From the NCBI GenBank assembly GCA_030587365.1, contig JAUQZE010000038.1:1-55708 (forward strand): 55,708 nt of DNA, read 5' to 3'. A program made the position numbers and the translations under genes. The notes beneath the pieces are model-generated. The model searched no databases. It was given only the letters and a program-made list of their open reading frames with translations, and was not told the origin of the DNA. Source of the DNA: Candidatus Freyarchaeota archaeon. Its GTDB lineage: Archaea; Asgardarchaeota; Jordiarchaeia; Jordiarchaeales; Jordiarchaeaceae. Below are positions 17,351 through 24,774 of the stretch, piece by piece. Each line of letters opens with the position of its first letter. The stretch's first letter is position 1.

Positions 17351-18292
17351 GTGTACTCTTTGGTGAACCTTGAAAGACTAGGAAGGATTCCTGATAATGG
17401 TTCCTTTTTCTATTTTAGGGGCTGTTTTATAAATAATGTTTATCCTGGAATAGAGTTTGCTACTAGGTTTGTGCTTGAAAAATTGGGTGTGAACTTTGTT
17501 GTGAGTGATGATCAGACTTGTTGTGGGACTCCTGAGTTTAGTTCTTTGAATGCGGATACTGTGCTCACAAGTGTGGTGGGGAGAAACACCAGCATAATTT
17601 CGGAAAAAACACCTTTTGTTCTTACAGATTGTAATGGATGCTATTCCTCTTTTTATATGGCGGAGGCGCTCATGGAGGATGCGAAAATAAAGGCTCAAAC
17701 AGAAAGGATTCTCAAGAAAATTGGGAGAAAATTTGAAGAAGTGGAAGTCATTCACATCGCGGATTTCTTCTACAAGAATATGGGTGGAATATTAGAAAAG
17801 ACCACAATGACTCTTGGGGGCATGAAGTTAGCGGTGCATTATGGTTGCCATTACTCGCATGTCGATGGTGAGAAGGGGTTGGACAGTATAGAAAATCCCT
17901 CCTTCATAGAGGAGATGATTGAAAAACTGGGAGGAAAGTCTGTAGAGTACACTGAAAAAATACTATGTTGCGGATTCGGTGGCATACAGCAAACGGTACA
18001 TAAAAAAATATCATACGCTACGACTCAAAAGAAGCTTGACAGCTTATCAGAAGCGGAGGCGGAAGCCGTAGTTGTCATATGTCCCTACTGCCTCAATGTT
18101 CTTGACAAGTACCAAGGAAACTTACTAGATGTTGAGATGCTGGACAAACCTATTCTGGTTATTCACCTATCCCAGTTGCTGGCTCTAATCATGGGTGCGG
18201 AACCTGAAAAACTCGGATTCCAAATGCACAGAATACCGGTGGAAAACATTATCAGCAGATTAACTCCCAAGGAATCAAGAACAAAAAAATAG
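17351..18292 (+). CDS. hdrB: HdrB-like subunit (two CCG domains)
   Basis: 313 residues, GTG start 3 bp after hdrC, so one operon. Two cysteine-rich CCG motifs are seen: FRGCFINN / QTCCGTPEF / TDCNGC (residues about 22-100), and VHYGCHYSH / LCCGFGGIQ / VICPYC (about 160-245). In HdrB these bind two noncubane [4Fe-4S] clusters where disulfide bonds are cleaved by electron bifurcation. Without HdrA nearby, the partner flavoprotein must be coded elsewhere, and the true substrate (CoM-CoB or another disulfide) cannot be told. The 165 bp after the gene hold nothing I recognise. Confidence 0.88.
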   Translation: MYSLVNLERLGRIPDNGSFFYFRGCFINNVYPGIEFATRFVLEKLGVNFVVSDDQTCCGTPEFSSLNADTVLTSVVGRNTSIISEKTPFVLTDCNGCYSSFYMAEALMEDAKIKAQTERILKKIGRKFEEVEVIHIADFFYKNMGGILEKTTMTLGGMKLAVHYGCHYSHVDGEKGLDSIENPSFIEEMIEKLGGKSVEYTEKILCCGFGGIQQTVHKKISYATTQKKLDSLSEAEAEAVVVICPYCLNVLDKYQGNLLDVEMLDKPILVIHLSQLLALIMGAEPEKLGFQMHRIPVENIISRLTPKESRTKK

Positions 18293-18457
18293 GGAAGCAC
18301 CACCCATGCACCCCATAAGGGCATGTTACAAAATCACCATCATTACTGGGCAGGGTAGCGACAGTTCATAGAGCTGGACTTTCCAAGGGTTTTATTCTAT
18401 CGGAAAGTTAACTGAAGCCCGAAGTTGAGTCTATGAAAAAAGAAAAATGATGCGGTT

Positions 18458-19306
18458 TTATGTTTTCTCCTTATTCGCCAGCTCTTTTTGAGGTTTTACT
18501 TTTGAAATCAGTTTGTCAAGCGGTCCTAGGATTCCCAGAGCCAAGAACAACGCTGCTATAAACATTAACGATACCCCCGGTAAGCCTCGTATCACTACTC
18601 CAATGGGGATAGTCATAATGCCAAGTATAAGGTAAGTTGTGAGACCGAGTGCGAATCCTAGAGACCTGCCGCTCCTGTTTTTCCAGGCTAAATAGTAGAA
18701 TAGAATAGTTGTCGGAACTGCAAGTGCACCCTCTAATAAGGATAATGTGAGAATTGTGGGGTTTGGAAATATTATTGCTATTGGATCAAAAAGTAGGTTC
18801 AGTAGGTTCGTAAGTAGTAGCCGTTGCACGAAGAAATTTGGGAACATGGCTTTTAGAATTATGAACCAAGGGTACACTACGAAGTTGTCCATAGCTACGT
18901 ACGAAAAGTACCGGATTGAATCCACTAAATTAGTATAGTTCGAGTCCAAAATCTGATAATAGAAGAATATGATCAACACAATTAATGTGGGGAGCAGATA
19001 CATTGTCTTAAATTCTAACATTACTATTCCAATTGTAGCTACGATTCCTGTGGCAATTAAAAAGGCGAATAGACTTATCGTAATTATGTCCAATGGTATA
19101 ACGTCTGTAACAGCCAAGAAGTCAACGAAGAAAAATGATGCGAGCCAGACGAAGAGTAAGACGAAGAGCCAGGTGAGGACTTTCCGCTTTTCAAAATAAT
19201 GCCTAACAAGGTAAACCGCACAGGCTGCGAGAAGGATGGAATTTATTAGATAAATTAACGGTTCGTATAAACCAGTGTTCATATAAGATACTGACAATTC
19301 TACCAT
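18458..19306 (-). CDS. Seven-helix membrane protein, family member A of the duplicated cassette
   Basis: 282 residues with seven predicted membrane helices: about 13-35, 44-66, 74-100, 103-122, 178-205, 214-237 and 243-262. A conserved loop between helices 5 and 6 reads YYLAWKNRSGRSLGFALGL, and the N-terminus reads MNTGLYEPLIYL. Two homologues lie at 33826-34649 and 35253-36086, sharing these stretches. The C-terminus is a short charged cytosolic tail. In all three places the gene follows a small soluble Roadblock-like gene on the same strand. No transporter or enzyme motif is visible; a receptor or membrane anchor role is inferred from context only. Confidence 0.75.
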   Translation of the reverse strand: MVELSVSYMNTGLYEPLIYLINSILLAACAVYLVRHYFEKRKVLTWLFVLLFVWLASFFFVDFLAVTDVIPLDIITISLFAFLIATGIVATIGIVMLEFKTMYLLPTLIVLIIFFYYQILDSNYTNLVDSIRYFSYVAMDNFVVYPWFIILKAMFPNFFVQRLLLTNLLNLLFDPIAIIFPNPTILTLSLLEGALAVPTTILFYYLAWKNRSGRSLGFALGLTTYLILGIMTIPIGVVIRGLPGVSLMFIAALFLALGILGPLDKLISKVKPQKELANKEKT

Positions 19307-19632
19307 GCATCCCTTTCTCTTTCACGAAGTTCATTACGTATGGATTTTTTATCCTCTTCCTCGACTCTCTTCATTCAGAGGGATACCCTCACACACGTCG
19401 TTAATCTGGTTATGTTGTTTATATTTTATATATATTTTTTTCTATCGATAAATTCTATTGATAATAAAAAAATTAGAAACTTTAGCTTAAGTTCTTTTTA
19501 GATTATCCATCTTAATAGAAAACTCACATAATCAAAGCCCAAAAATAATCAGAGTAAAATTAAGCCCTCTTTTAAACGTGACCATTCAAAAACAAGTATT
19601 AGAAAACTTCTATTCACTATAATAATTGTTCC
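19307..19632. other. AT-rich spacer inside the cassette
   Basis: 326 bp between the soluble and membrane genes of the first cassette; in the other two cassettes the same genes overlap by 7 bp. It is AT-rich (TTTATATATATTTTTTTCTAT) and holds no gene. It may carry a separate promoter for the membrane gene. Confidence 0.45.
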
Positions 19633-20052
19633 CTAGGTATTCGGTTTTTTGCATTTCGTCGAATTTGGATTTTTTGCCCTTTTCGCTGATTTTTTTCCAT
19701 TTTTTTCCTTTATGAATTTTTCAAGATTGTAGAAGTCTGATAGGGCGTTGATTCGTCCGTTGAGGTTTATTGCGGAAAGCTTAGCTAGGTAGGGATCTTT
19801 CATAACGACTATGACTCCGGTTTTCTCGGTGACCTTCATGAGGAAAGATGCGCTGTTGCTAATGCTGTCCCCTACGTGCATTTCTGATAGGGGGAATTTC
19901 TTGTAGTAGTCGAGAAGATCTCTTGAAAAGCTTCCCTTTTCACTCCACACTTTATGGTTTACGTCGGTGATAACCACTGCCTGAGGCTTCCATCTGCCCA
20001 AGTTTAGTTCCACTAGCTTAGTCAACTTGTTTAAACGGACTTTTTCGCTCAA
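19633..20052 (-). CDS. Roadblock-like soluble protein, cassette A
   Basis: 139 residues, TTG start matching its paralogues. The core LVELNLGRWKPQAVVITDVNHKVWSEKGS, then LHVGDSISNSASFLMKVTEKTGVIVVMKD and LSAINLNGRINALSDFYNLEKFI, gives a mixed alpha/beta domain of about 115 residues. Strand order and a central GDSI..S turn are compatible with the Roadblock/profilin fold, but this is weaker than for the gene at 11590. The tail is Lys-rich (KNGKKSAKRAKNPNS). Homologues at 33428 and 34855 are about 60 percent identical by eye. It always precedes a seven-helix membrane gene, so the two products probably act together. Confidence 0.7.
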   Translation of the reverse strand: MSEKVRLNKLTKLVELNLGRWKPQAVVITDVNHKVWSEKGSFSRDLLDYYKKFPLSEMHVGDSISNSASFLMKVTEKTGVIVVMKDPYLAKLSAINLNGRINALSDFYNLEKFIKEKNGKKSAKRAKNPNSTKCKKPNT

Positions 20053-20164
20053 GTGTATTATCCCCTATTATGCAAGGAAGCCTTATAGCATATCTAGATT
20101 TAAATTTTTTTATTATCTGCATATTATATCGGCATATTACTTTACTTTGAAACCAAAAGGTTTA

Positions 20165-20581
20165 TTGTGGATTTTTACTGGTATTTTTGTGGGTATATTG
20201 ATGCCATCAATTAGTATTATAGCTCGTAAAATGGTCAGTGTTGACCCCGCTCTTTCTTTTGTGGACTGGTTGATACTTCTGTGGCTTTACTCGAATCCGT
20301 CGGATTCTGGAAAACGCATGTTAATCTCTCTTCAAAAAGCTTTAAGGCGGATTCCAGACTTTCAAAAACCTGACGGGGAAGCTACCCTTAACGAAGCTCA
20401 ATTTGAACAGCTGATTTTATCCTCTCTAAAAAAGTTGAAGGAGAGAGGCTTTGTTAAAATATTTTCAGCAGAACAAAAATACGTAAGAATCGAACTCACA
20501 GTTGAGGGAACAAAATTCCTAGGAAACAATCTGTCCGTTTCAGACAAAAACTTTCTAAAAGAGTATGGAATGTTAAGATAG
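20165..20581 (+). CDS. Winged-helix domain protein with N-terminal membrane helix
   Basis: About 138 residues if started at TTG 20165; an earlier in-frame start at 20027 would run into the divergent gene. The first 25 residues (LLWIFTGIFVGILMPSISIIA) form a membrane helix. The rest is a winged-helix-like fold: FVDWLILLWLYSNPSDSGKRMLISLQKALR, then EAQFEQLILSSLKKLKERGFVKIF and YVRIELTVEGTKFLGNN, the last being a typical wing strand followed by a T-x-E-G turn. A membrane-tethered regulator is plausible. It is divergent from the Roadblock-like gene and could control the cassette. Confidence 0.6.
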   Translation: MWIFTGIFVGILMPSISIIARKMVSVDPALSFVDWLILLWLYSNPSDSGKRMLISLQKALRRIPDFQKPDGEATLNEAQFEQLILSSLKKLKERGFVKIFSAEQKYVRIELTVEGTKFLGNNLSVSDKNFLKEYGMLR

Positions 20582-20614
20582 AATACCTCTCATCCAGTAA
20601 GCAGTGCGAAGAAT

Positions 20615-21136
20615 TTACCACTTGTCGTAATGTGTAACATCACTCAGCGGCATACGTGGCGGCGCCCGAGGGAATTCACCGGGAACGCCAATAGGTAGTA
20701 TCGCAACCGGTCTTACATAAGTGGGAAGCCCAAAAACACTAGATACTGCATCATCATCAAAAGCTCCAACCCAGCATCCTGCCAGCCCCATAGCCGTCGC
20801 TGCTAGTAGTATGTTCTCGGTGGCTGCAGCGGTATCCTGAAGACTGTAGAGCTCTGCGCCTCTATCTCCGTATCTTCTAGCGGTTCGAGGTTTATTCGCA
20901 CATACTACAATGACTACAGGAGCTGTGGCAATGAACATTTGTCCCAAAGCAGCCCTAGCTAATGCCTTCTTTTGATCCTTATCCCTAACGATGATGAAGT
21001 CCCAGGGTTGCATGTTTCCTCCTGAGGGAGCCATAATTGCTGCTTCTAGAAGTTTTTTGACCTGTTCTTCAGAAACATTCTCAGACTTGTAACGTCTGGT
21101 GCTTCTCCTCTTGTTAATAGCCTCAAAAACATCCAA
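20615..21136 (-). CDS. Nitroreductase-family FMN enzyme
   Basis: 173 residues, a normal length for the compact archaeal form. RRSTRRYKSENVSEEQVKKLL at the N-terminus holds the FMN phosphate-binding Arg residues, APSGGNMQPWDFIIV (about 37-51) is the second flavin contact, and AATAMGLAGCWVGAF near 113-127 is the third. These enzymes bind FMN as dimers and reduce nitro compounds, quinones or flavins with NAD(P)H. The gene ends facing the winged-helix gene. The physiological substrate is unknown. Confidence 0.9.
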   Translation of the reverse strand: MDVFEAINKRRSTRRYKSENVSEEQVKKLLEAAIMAPSGGNMQPWDFIIVRDKDQKKALARAALGQMFIATAPVVIVVCANKPRTARRYGDRGAELYSLQDTAAATENILLAATAMGLAGCWVGAFDDDAVSSVFGLPTYVRPVAILPIGVPGEFPRAPPRMPLSDVTHYDKW

Positions 21137-21296
21137 GGCAATCCTCTACCATTATTTCTTTTAATTCCGTTATATTCATCCATTGCCAGAATAATATAAA
21201 AATATCTTCTTCACCCGCTAGAATTAAAAATCTCGCCGCGTATTAAAGACTAACACAAAATCGAGGAGTTCACACTTTTGGAAGTGGGGCTTCATA

Positions 21297-22859
21297 TTGA
21301 AACAAGACACCATAATTGTACTGGATTTCGGCGGACAGTATACTCATCTCATTTCGAGAAGAGTACGCGAGCTCGGAGTCTATTCAGAGATTTGTACCTA
21401 TGACATTTCACTAGAGGGATTGGAAAAAATTCCCGACGTTAAAGGCATTATTTTTTCTGGGGGACCTAACAGCGTATACGATGAGGAAAGTCCTCTTGTT
21501 TCCAAAGAATTTTTCTCTTGGTGTGAGGAAAGGGGAGTTCCGATTCTGGGGATATGTTACGGTCATCAGCTTATAGCACACATTCTTGGAGGCAGTGTAA
21601 AAAGATTGGATAGGAGAGAGTTTGGAAAAACAGTTCTTTACATTGAAGAAAAGGAGGATCTTTTCCAAGGTCTGAAAGATACCGAGATTGTCTGGATGAG
21701 TCATGGGGATCAGGTGTTGGAGCTCCCACCGGGGTTTGAGAAAATAGGCCACACCGATAATTGCCCCATAGCAGCGTACCGAAATATGACGGATAGGATA
21801 TACGGCGTTCAGTTCCATATAGAGGTGCACCACACGGAAAAGGGTAACAGAATTCTGGAAAACTTTGTGAAGGGAATATGTGGATGCCAAGCAACTTGGA
21901 GGATGGAGGACTGGATAGAAGAAACAATCCGGAGTATAAGGAAAATTGTTGGAGGGGCTAAGGTTATAATGGCGGTTAGCGGAGGGGTGGACTCCACGGT
22001 TGCGGCGGTTCTGCTCCACCGGGCGATTGGTAAAAATCTCCAATGCGTATTTGTTGATAACGGATTACTGAGAGAAAATGAGGCGGAGGAGGTTATCCGC
22101 GGATTTAAACGCCTCAATCTGGAGCCAGTTCACTTCGTTGATGCGGGTGAAACCTTTCTCCACAGACTCGAAGGAGTAATGGATCCCGAACAAAAAAGAA
22201 GAATAATTTCTGACACTTTTATACGAATTTTTGAGACGAAAGCGAGGGAGCTTGAGAACATCTACGGGAAATTCGAGTATCTGGGCCAGGGAACAATTTA
22301 TCCGGATAGGGTTGAGTCCGCTGCTACCAGCAAATCCGCTTCGAGAATAAAGTCCCACCACAATGTGGTTCTTCCTGAGGGTATGACTCTAAAACTGGTT
22401 GAGCCGCTAGCGTCTCTTTATAAGGATGAGGTTAGAAAGGTAGGCAAATTGCTGGGGCTGAGCGACGAAGTGGTTTGGAGGCAGCCTTTCCCGGGTCCCA
22501 GCTTAGCTGTCCGAATAATAGGCGCGGTCACCAAGGAGAAGCTCAGCATTCTTCGCAAGGCTGACGCTATCATACAGGAGGAGATTCAAAAATCGGATTT
22601 CCGAAACAAACTCTGGCAATCGTTCGCGGTTCTCTTGCCTGTAAAGACCGTTGGAGTGATGGGTGACGCAAGAACCTATGAGAATGTTATAGCTGTAAGG
22701 GCTGTAGAAAGTGAGGACGCCATGACCGCAAACTTTGCCAAACTCGACTGGAGCATACTAGAAAGAATTGCTTCTAGACTAGTAAACGAGGTTAAGGGAA
22801 TAAACCGTGTAGTCTATGATATCACAAACAAGCCACCCTCAACAGTGGAGTGGGAGTGA
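21297..22859 (+). CDS. guaA: GMP synthase (glutamine-hydrolysing), single-chain
   Basis: 520 residues, TTG start. It converts XMP to GMP using ATP and glutamine. The N-terminal class I amidotransferase domain (1-190) has the nucleophile Cys in ILGICYGHQLIA (about 84) and the His-Glu pair in VQFHIEVHHTEKG. The ATP pyrophosphatase domain starts at MAVSGGVDSTVAAVLL (P-loop SGGVDS, about 225-230). The dimerisation domain contains QPFPGPSLAVRIIG and ends DITNKPPSTVEWE. Many archaea encode the two halves as separate genes; here they are one chain, as in bacteria and some archaea. Confidence 0.96.
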   Translation: MKQDTIIVLDFGGQYTHLISRRVRELGVYSEICTYDISLEGLEKIPDVKGIIFSGGPNSVYDEESPLVSKEFFSWCEERGVPILGICYGHQLIAHILGGSVKRLDRREFGKTVLYIEEKEDLFQGLKDTEIVWMSHGDQVLELPPGFEKIGHTDNCPIAAYRNMTDRIYGVQFHIEVHHTEKGNRILENFVKGICGCQATWRMEDWIEETIRSIRKIVGGAKVIMAVSGGVDSTVAAVLLHRAIGKNLQCVFVDNGLLRENEAEEVIRGFKRLNLEPVHFVDAGETFLHRLEGVMDPEQKRRIISDTFIRIFETKARELENIYGKFEYLGQGTIYPDRVESAATSKSASRIKSHHNVVLPEGMTLKLVEPLASLYKDEVRKVGKLLGLSDEVVWRQPFPGPSLAVRIIGAVTKEKLSILRKADAIIQEEIQKSDFRNKLWQSFAVLLPVKTVGVMGDARTYENVIAVRAVESEDAMTANFAKLDWSILERIASRLVNEVKGINRVVYDITNKPPSTVEWE

Positions 22860-22874
22860 AAAAATGGGTGGAGC

Positions 22875-23204
22875 TTAGAAGGGGAGACCGTGCCTCATTC
22901 TCTCTGTCTTTCTCTCTTTTTTTAGCTCCTTTTTAATAGCTTTGTAGTGCTTGTCACAGAGCTGAATCCTTTTGGGATTCCCCTCTATTTGCAGACCCGC
23001 TTTCTTTACCGCAGCTTCCACACTCTGTGAGGAGAAGGAGCGTTTCGCCGTTTCTCCGCATGACACTACACTGCATTTTAATTCAACTTTCTTCTTCTCT
23101 AGTGTTACTTCAGTTTTCTTCTTCGGTGTTACTTTAGCTTTCTTCTTTTTCGGTGTTACTTCAGTTTTCTTCTTCGGTGTTACTTTAGCTTTCTTCTTCG
23201 ACAT
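22875..23204 (-). CDS. Lys-rich repeat protein with a Cys/His metal-binding-like tail
   Basis: 109 residues from ATG 23204; an upstream start at 23297 would overlap the next gene and adds an unlikely leader. The N-terminal 45 residues are low-complexity units of about 8 or 16 residues alternating KAKVTPKKK and TEVTPKKK, encoded by an imperfect DNA repeat at 23097-23200. The rest holds KCSVVSCGE, LQIEGNPKRIQLCDKHYKAIKKEL: two Cys, then Cys-x2-His, a possible zinc site. The basic tail suggests nucleic-acid binding. I know no family. Confidence 0.65.
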   Translation of the reverse strand: MSKKKAKVTPKKKTEVTPKKKKAKVTPKKKTEVTLEKKKVELKCSVVSCGETAKRSFSSQSVEAAVKKAGLQIEGNPKRIQLCDKHYKAIKKELKKERKTERMRHGLPF

Positions 23205-23290
23205 AGCATATTTCCCCGTATAGTTAGTCATTAAATTGAACCATTTGAGCAGTGAAGTATTTAACGGTATTCTTTTATTTTTCTTTTTGC

Positions 23291-24286
23291 TTACCAAATT
23301 TTTCCGGATAATCTATCATGCTTGAAGTTAAAAACCTCACAGACCTCACTCTCATCGGTAATTAAAAGCTTTTTCGAATCATCAACCTCCCCGATTATTT
23401 CCGCCGAAACCCCCACACTACGAAATATATCGAGGCACCTTGATGCCTTATCCGGTTTGGAAGTCATAATCACCCCGAATCCGGGATACATTTTAACCCA
23501 TTGCTCTAAATTCATGTCCAAAGGTTTGGGTATGCTTGAAACATCAACTCTGCCACCAACCTGACTGGCCTCAAGAAGCATGCCCAAGGTTCCGATGACT
23601 CCAGGATTGCTGATATCCTTGGCAGCGGTAGCCAAGTGTTTCTTGGCGATTTCCCTCATAGCTTTGAACTTTTCTTCTACGTACTCTGGATTTTTCCACG
23701 AGGTGCTGTCCCAAGCATAAGTAAATTGCTCATGCACCCTACCCTTCAAATCCACAGCGGCGATTATAGAATCACCGGGCTCCGCGGTGTCACTGTAGAT
23801 AACCGCATCCTTTGGTACACGCCCCAGAACGGTTACGGAAAGGGAATAAGTGGGCGAGAAGGGGTGAAGGTGTCCTCCCACCACGGGAACTCTGAACTTT
23901 TCGCAGCCCAAGAGAATACCGCCCATAATTTTCTGGCAGATATCCATATCCTCGATGCTCAGCGTGTCCAATAGAGCTATGGGCTCTCCACCCTTAACCA
24001 CCACATCATTAACATTAACCAAAACGGAACAGTAACCAGCAAACTCCGGCGCAGCCAACAAAAGCTTGTGCCAGATTCCATCAGTAGCAGCCAAGAGGTA
24101 ATCCTCACCACCCAAATCAAGAACCGCGGAATCCTCACCAAACGACTTCACAACACCAATCCTGGCAAAACCCAGAGTGTGACTCAAAGAGCGAGTAACC
24201 TCAATAATGGGCTTTTTTCTGGCAACACCCTCAAAGTTCTTAATAGACTCGGCCAAGCTTTCAAGACTCAAAAAAGCACACTCCAC
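23291..24286 (-). CDS. AIR synthase-related (PurM/SelD superfamily) protein, methanogenesis-marker-2-like
   Basis: 331 residues, GTG start (a TTG five codons on is also possible). It has the superfamily's ATP-binding pattern: FGEDSAVLDLGGEDYLLAATDGIW (about 50-73), VNVNDVVVKGGEPIALLDTL (about 90-109) and VVGGHLHPFSPTYSLSVTVLG. The C-terminal domain has AAKDISNPGVIGTLGMLLEASQVGG. It resembles the SelD-related family called methanogenesis marker protein 2. It lacks the N-terminal Gly-rich loop with Cys/Sec and Lys that orthodox selenophosphate synthetase needs. It ends its promoter only about 135 bp from tRNA-Sec, divergently, so a selenium link is worth testing. Confidence 0.8.
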   Translation of the reverse strand: MECAFLSLESLAESIKNFEGVARKKPIIEVTRSLSHTLGFARIGVVKSFGEDSAVLDLGGEDYLLAATDGIWHKLLLAAPEFAGYCSVLVNVNDVVVKGGEPIALLDTLSIEDMDICQKIMGGILLGCEKFRVPVVGGHLHPFSPTYSLSVTVLGRVPKDAVIYSDTAEPGDSIIAAVDLKGRVHEQFTYAWDSTSWKNPEYVEEKFKAMREIAKKHLATAAKDISNPGVIGTLGMLLEASQVGGRVDVSSIPKPLDMNLEQWVKMYPGFGVIMTSKPDKASRCLDIFRSVGVSAEIIGEVDDSKKLLITDESEVCEVFNFKHDRLSGKIW

Positions 24287-24392
24287 CAGTTACCTAAATA
24301 ATACTCACAGAAAAAACCAAAACTCAGACTATAATAAGATGTCGGTCACAAAAGAACCAGCTTAGCGAAAGACAAAATAACCCCAAACCAAC

Positions 24393-24400
24393 TTTTTATA
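24393..24400 (+). promoter_or_regulatory. TATA box of tRNA-Sec
   Basis: TTTTTATA is centred about 25 bp upstream of the first base of the tRNA (24422), the standard archaeal spacing for transcription starting at the mature 5' end. Confidence 0.65.
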
Positions 24401-24442
24401 ACAGTACGAAAACCATAGATTGGCGGGCTGTAGCAGGGGTGG

Positions 24443-24470
24443 AGGTGCCTACAATTGAGGCTCCGCCCAT
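24443..24470 (+). other. Predicted D-loop intron of tRNA-Sec (28 nt)
   Basis: GGGT (24437-24440) can pair with GCCC (24465-24468); bulge GGA (24441-24443) follows, then an intronic helix GG/CC and GCCT/AGGC (24444-24450 with 24458-24464). Cutting GG|A and AT|T leaves D-loop TGGT, the same loop as in Methanopyrus tRNA-Sec as I recall it. The second bulge is larger than three bases unless the D-stem partly opens, so this is a relaxed bulge-helix-bulge site. Confidence 0.7.
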
Positions 24471-24524
24471 TCCCTTGCCCCGGACTTCAAATCCGTGGAA
24501 CCCGGTAAGGGTTCGGGGTTCGAT

Positions 24525-24558
24525 ACACCCCCTATCCGTACGGTAAAGGGTGCGAAAA
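24525..24558 (+). other. Predicted T-loop intron of tRNA-Sec (34 nt), canonical BHB
   Basis: Outer helix GGGG/CCCC (24515-24518, 24560-24563); central 4-bp helix TTCG/CGAA (24519-24522, 24553-24556); three-base bulges ATA (24523-24525) and AAT (24557-24559); intronic helix CACCC/GGGTG (24526-24530, 24548-24552). Cutting AT|A and AA|T restores the 7-base T-loop TTCGATT. All parts of the archaeal splicing motif are present, at tRNA position 59/60. Confidence 0.88.
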
Positions 24559-24774
24559 TCCCCCAGTCCGCCGCCAAACAAAAACAATAATCGAAAAAAA
24601 AGTTAAACCGCAATCTCTTTTTGACAACTCTTTGATCAAGCAGAAAAACGCTGAACAATAGAAAAACAAAAAATAGAATATTGATAGGCTTCTTATAGAA
24701 TATTATAGCTGATGCAAGAATTATAGAGAAAATAAAATTTTTTCAAGAAATAAATGGATAAGAAGCTCTCCTTT

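Larger units (their letters stand above)
24422..24576 (+). tRNA. tRNA-Sec (anticodon UCA) with two predicted introns
   Basis: The 5' strand GGCGGGCTG (24422-24430) pairs with CAGTCCGCC (24564-24572) as a 9-bp acceptor stem, followed by G and encoded CCA. The D-stem is 7 bp: GCAGGGG (24433-24439) with CCCTTGC (24472-24478). The anticodon arm 24479-24497 has loop CTTCAAA with anticodon TCA (24487-24489) and one C-T mismatch in a 6-bp stem. A 6-bp variable arm is GAACCC/GGGTTC (24498-24514). The T-stem is 4 bp, GGGG (24515-24518) with CCCC (24560-24563). The 9/4 body, long D-stem and UCA anticodon are diagnostic of archaeal tRNA-Sec. Removing 24443-24470 and 24525-24558 leaves a 90-nt tRNA plus CCA, with D-loop TGGT and T-loop TTCGATT. 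Confidence 0.93.

Noticed and set aside
16742..18292. In-frame UGA (Sec) readthrough in hdrB/hdrC or their leader
   Set aside because: Both genes keep Cys at all cluster positions, and reading past the leader TGA soon meets another stop.
20027..20164. N-terminal extension of the winged-helix gene
   Set aside because: It would overlap the divergent Roadblock-like gene and its promoter; TTG 20165 fits better.
21411..22361. Long minus-strand frames inside guaA
   Set aside because: They lie wholly opposite a clear GMP synthase and show no domain.
23097..23200. Short direct repeats as a CRISPR array
   Set aside because: The repeats are codons for Lys/Thr/Val units in one protein; there are no spacers. 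I found no CRISPR array anywhere in the window.
23291..24286. Calling this gene an orthodox selenophosphate synthetase (selD)
   Set aside because: The N-terminal Gly-rich loop with Cys/Sec and Lys is missing; only the superfamily fold is supported.
24396..24658. Two minus-strand frames over the tRNA-Sec gene
   Set aside because: The DNA is fully explained by the tRNA and its introns.
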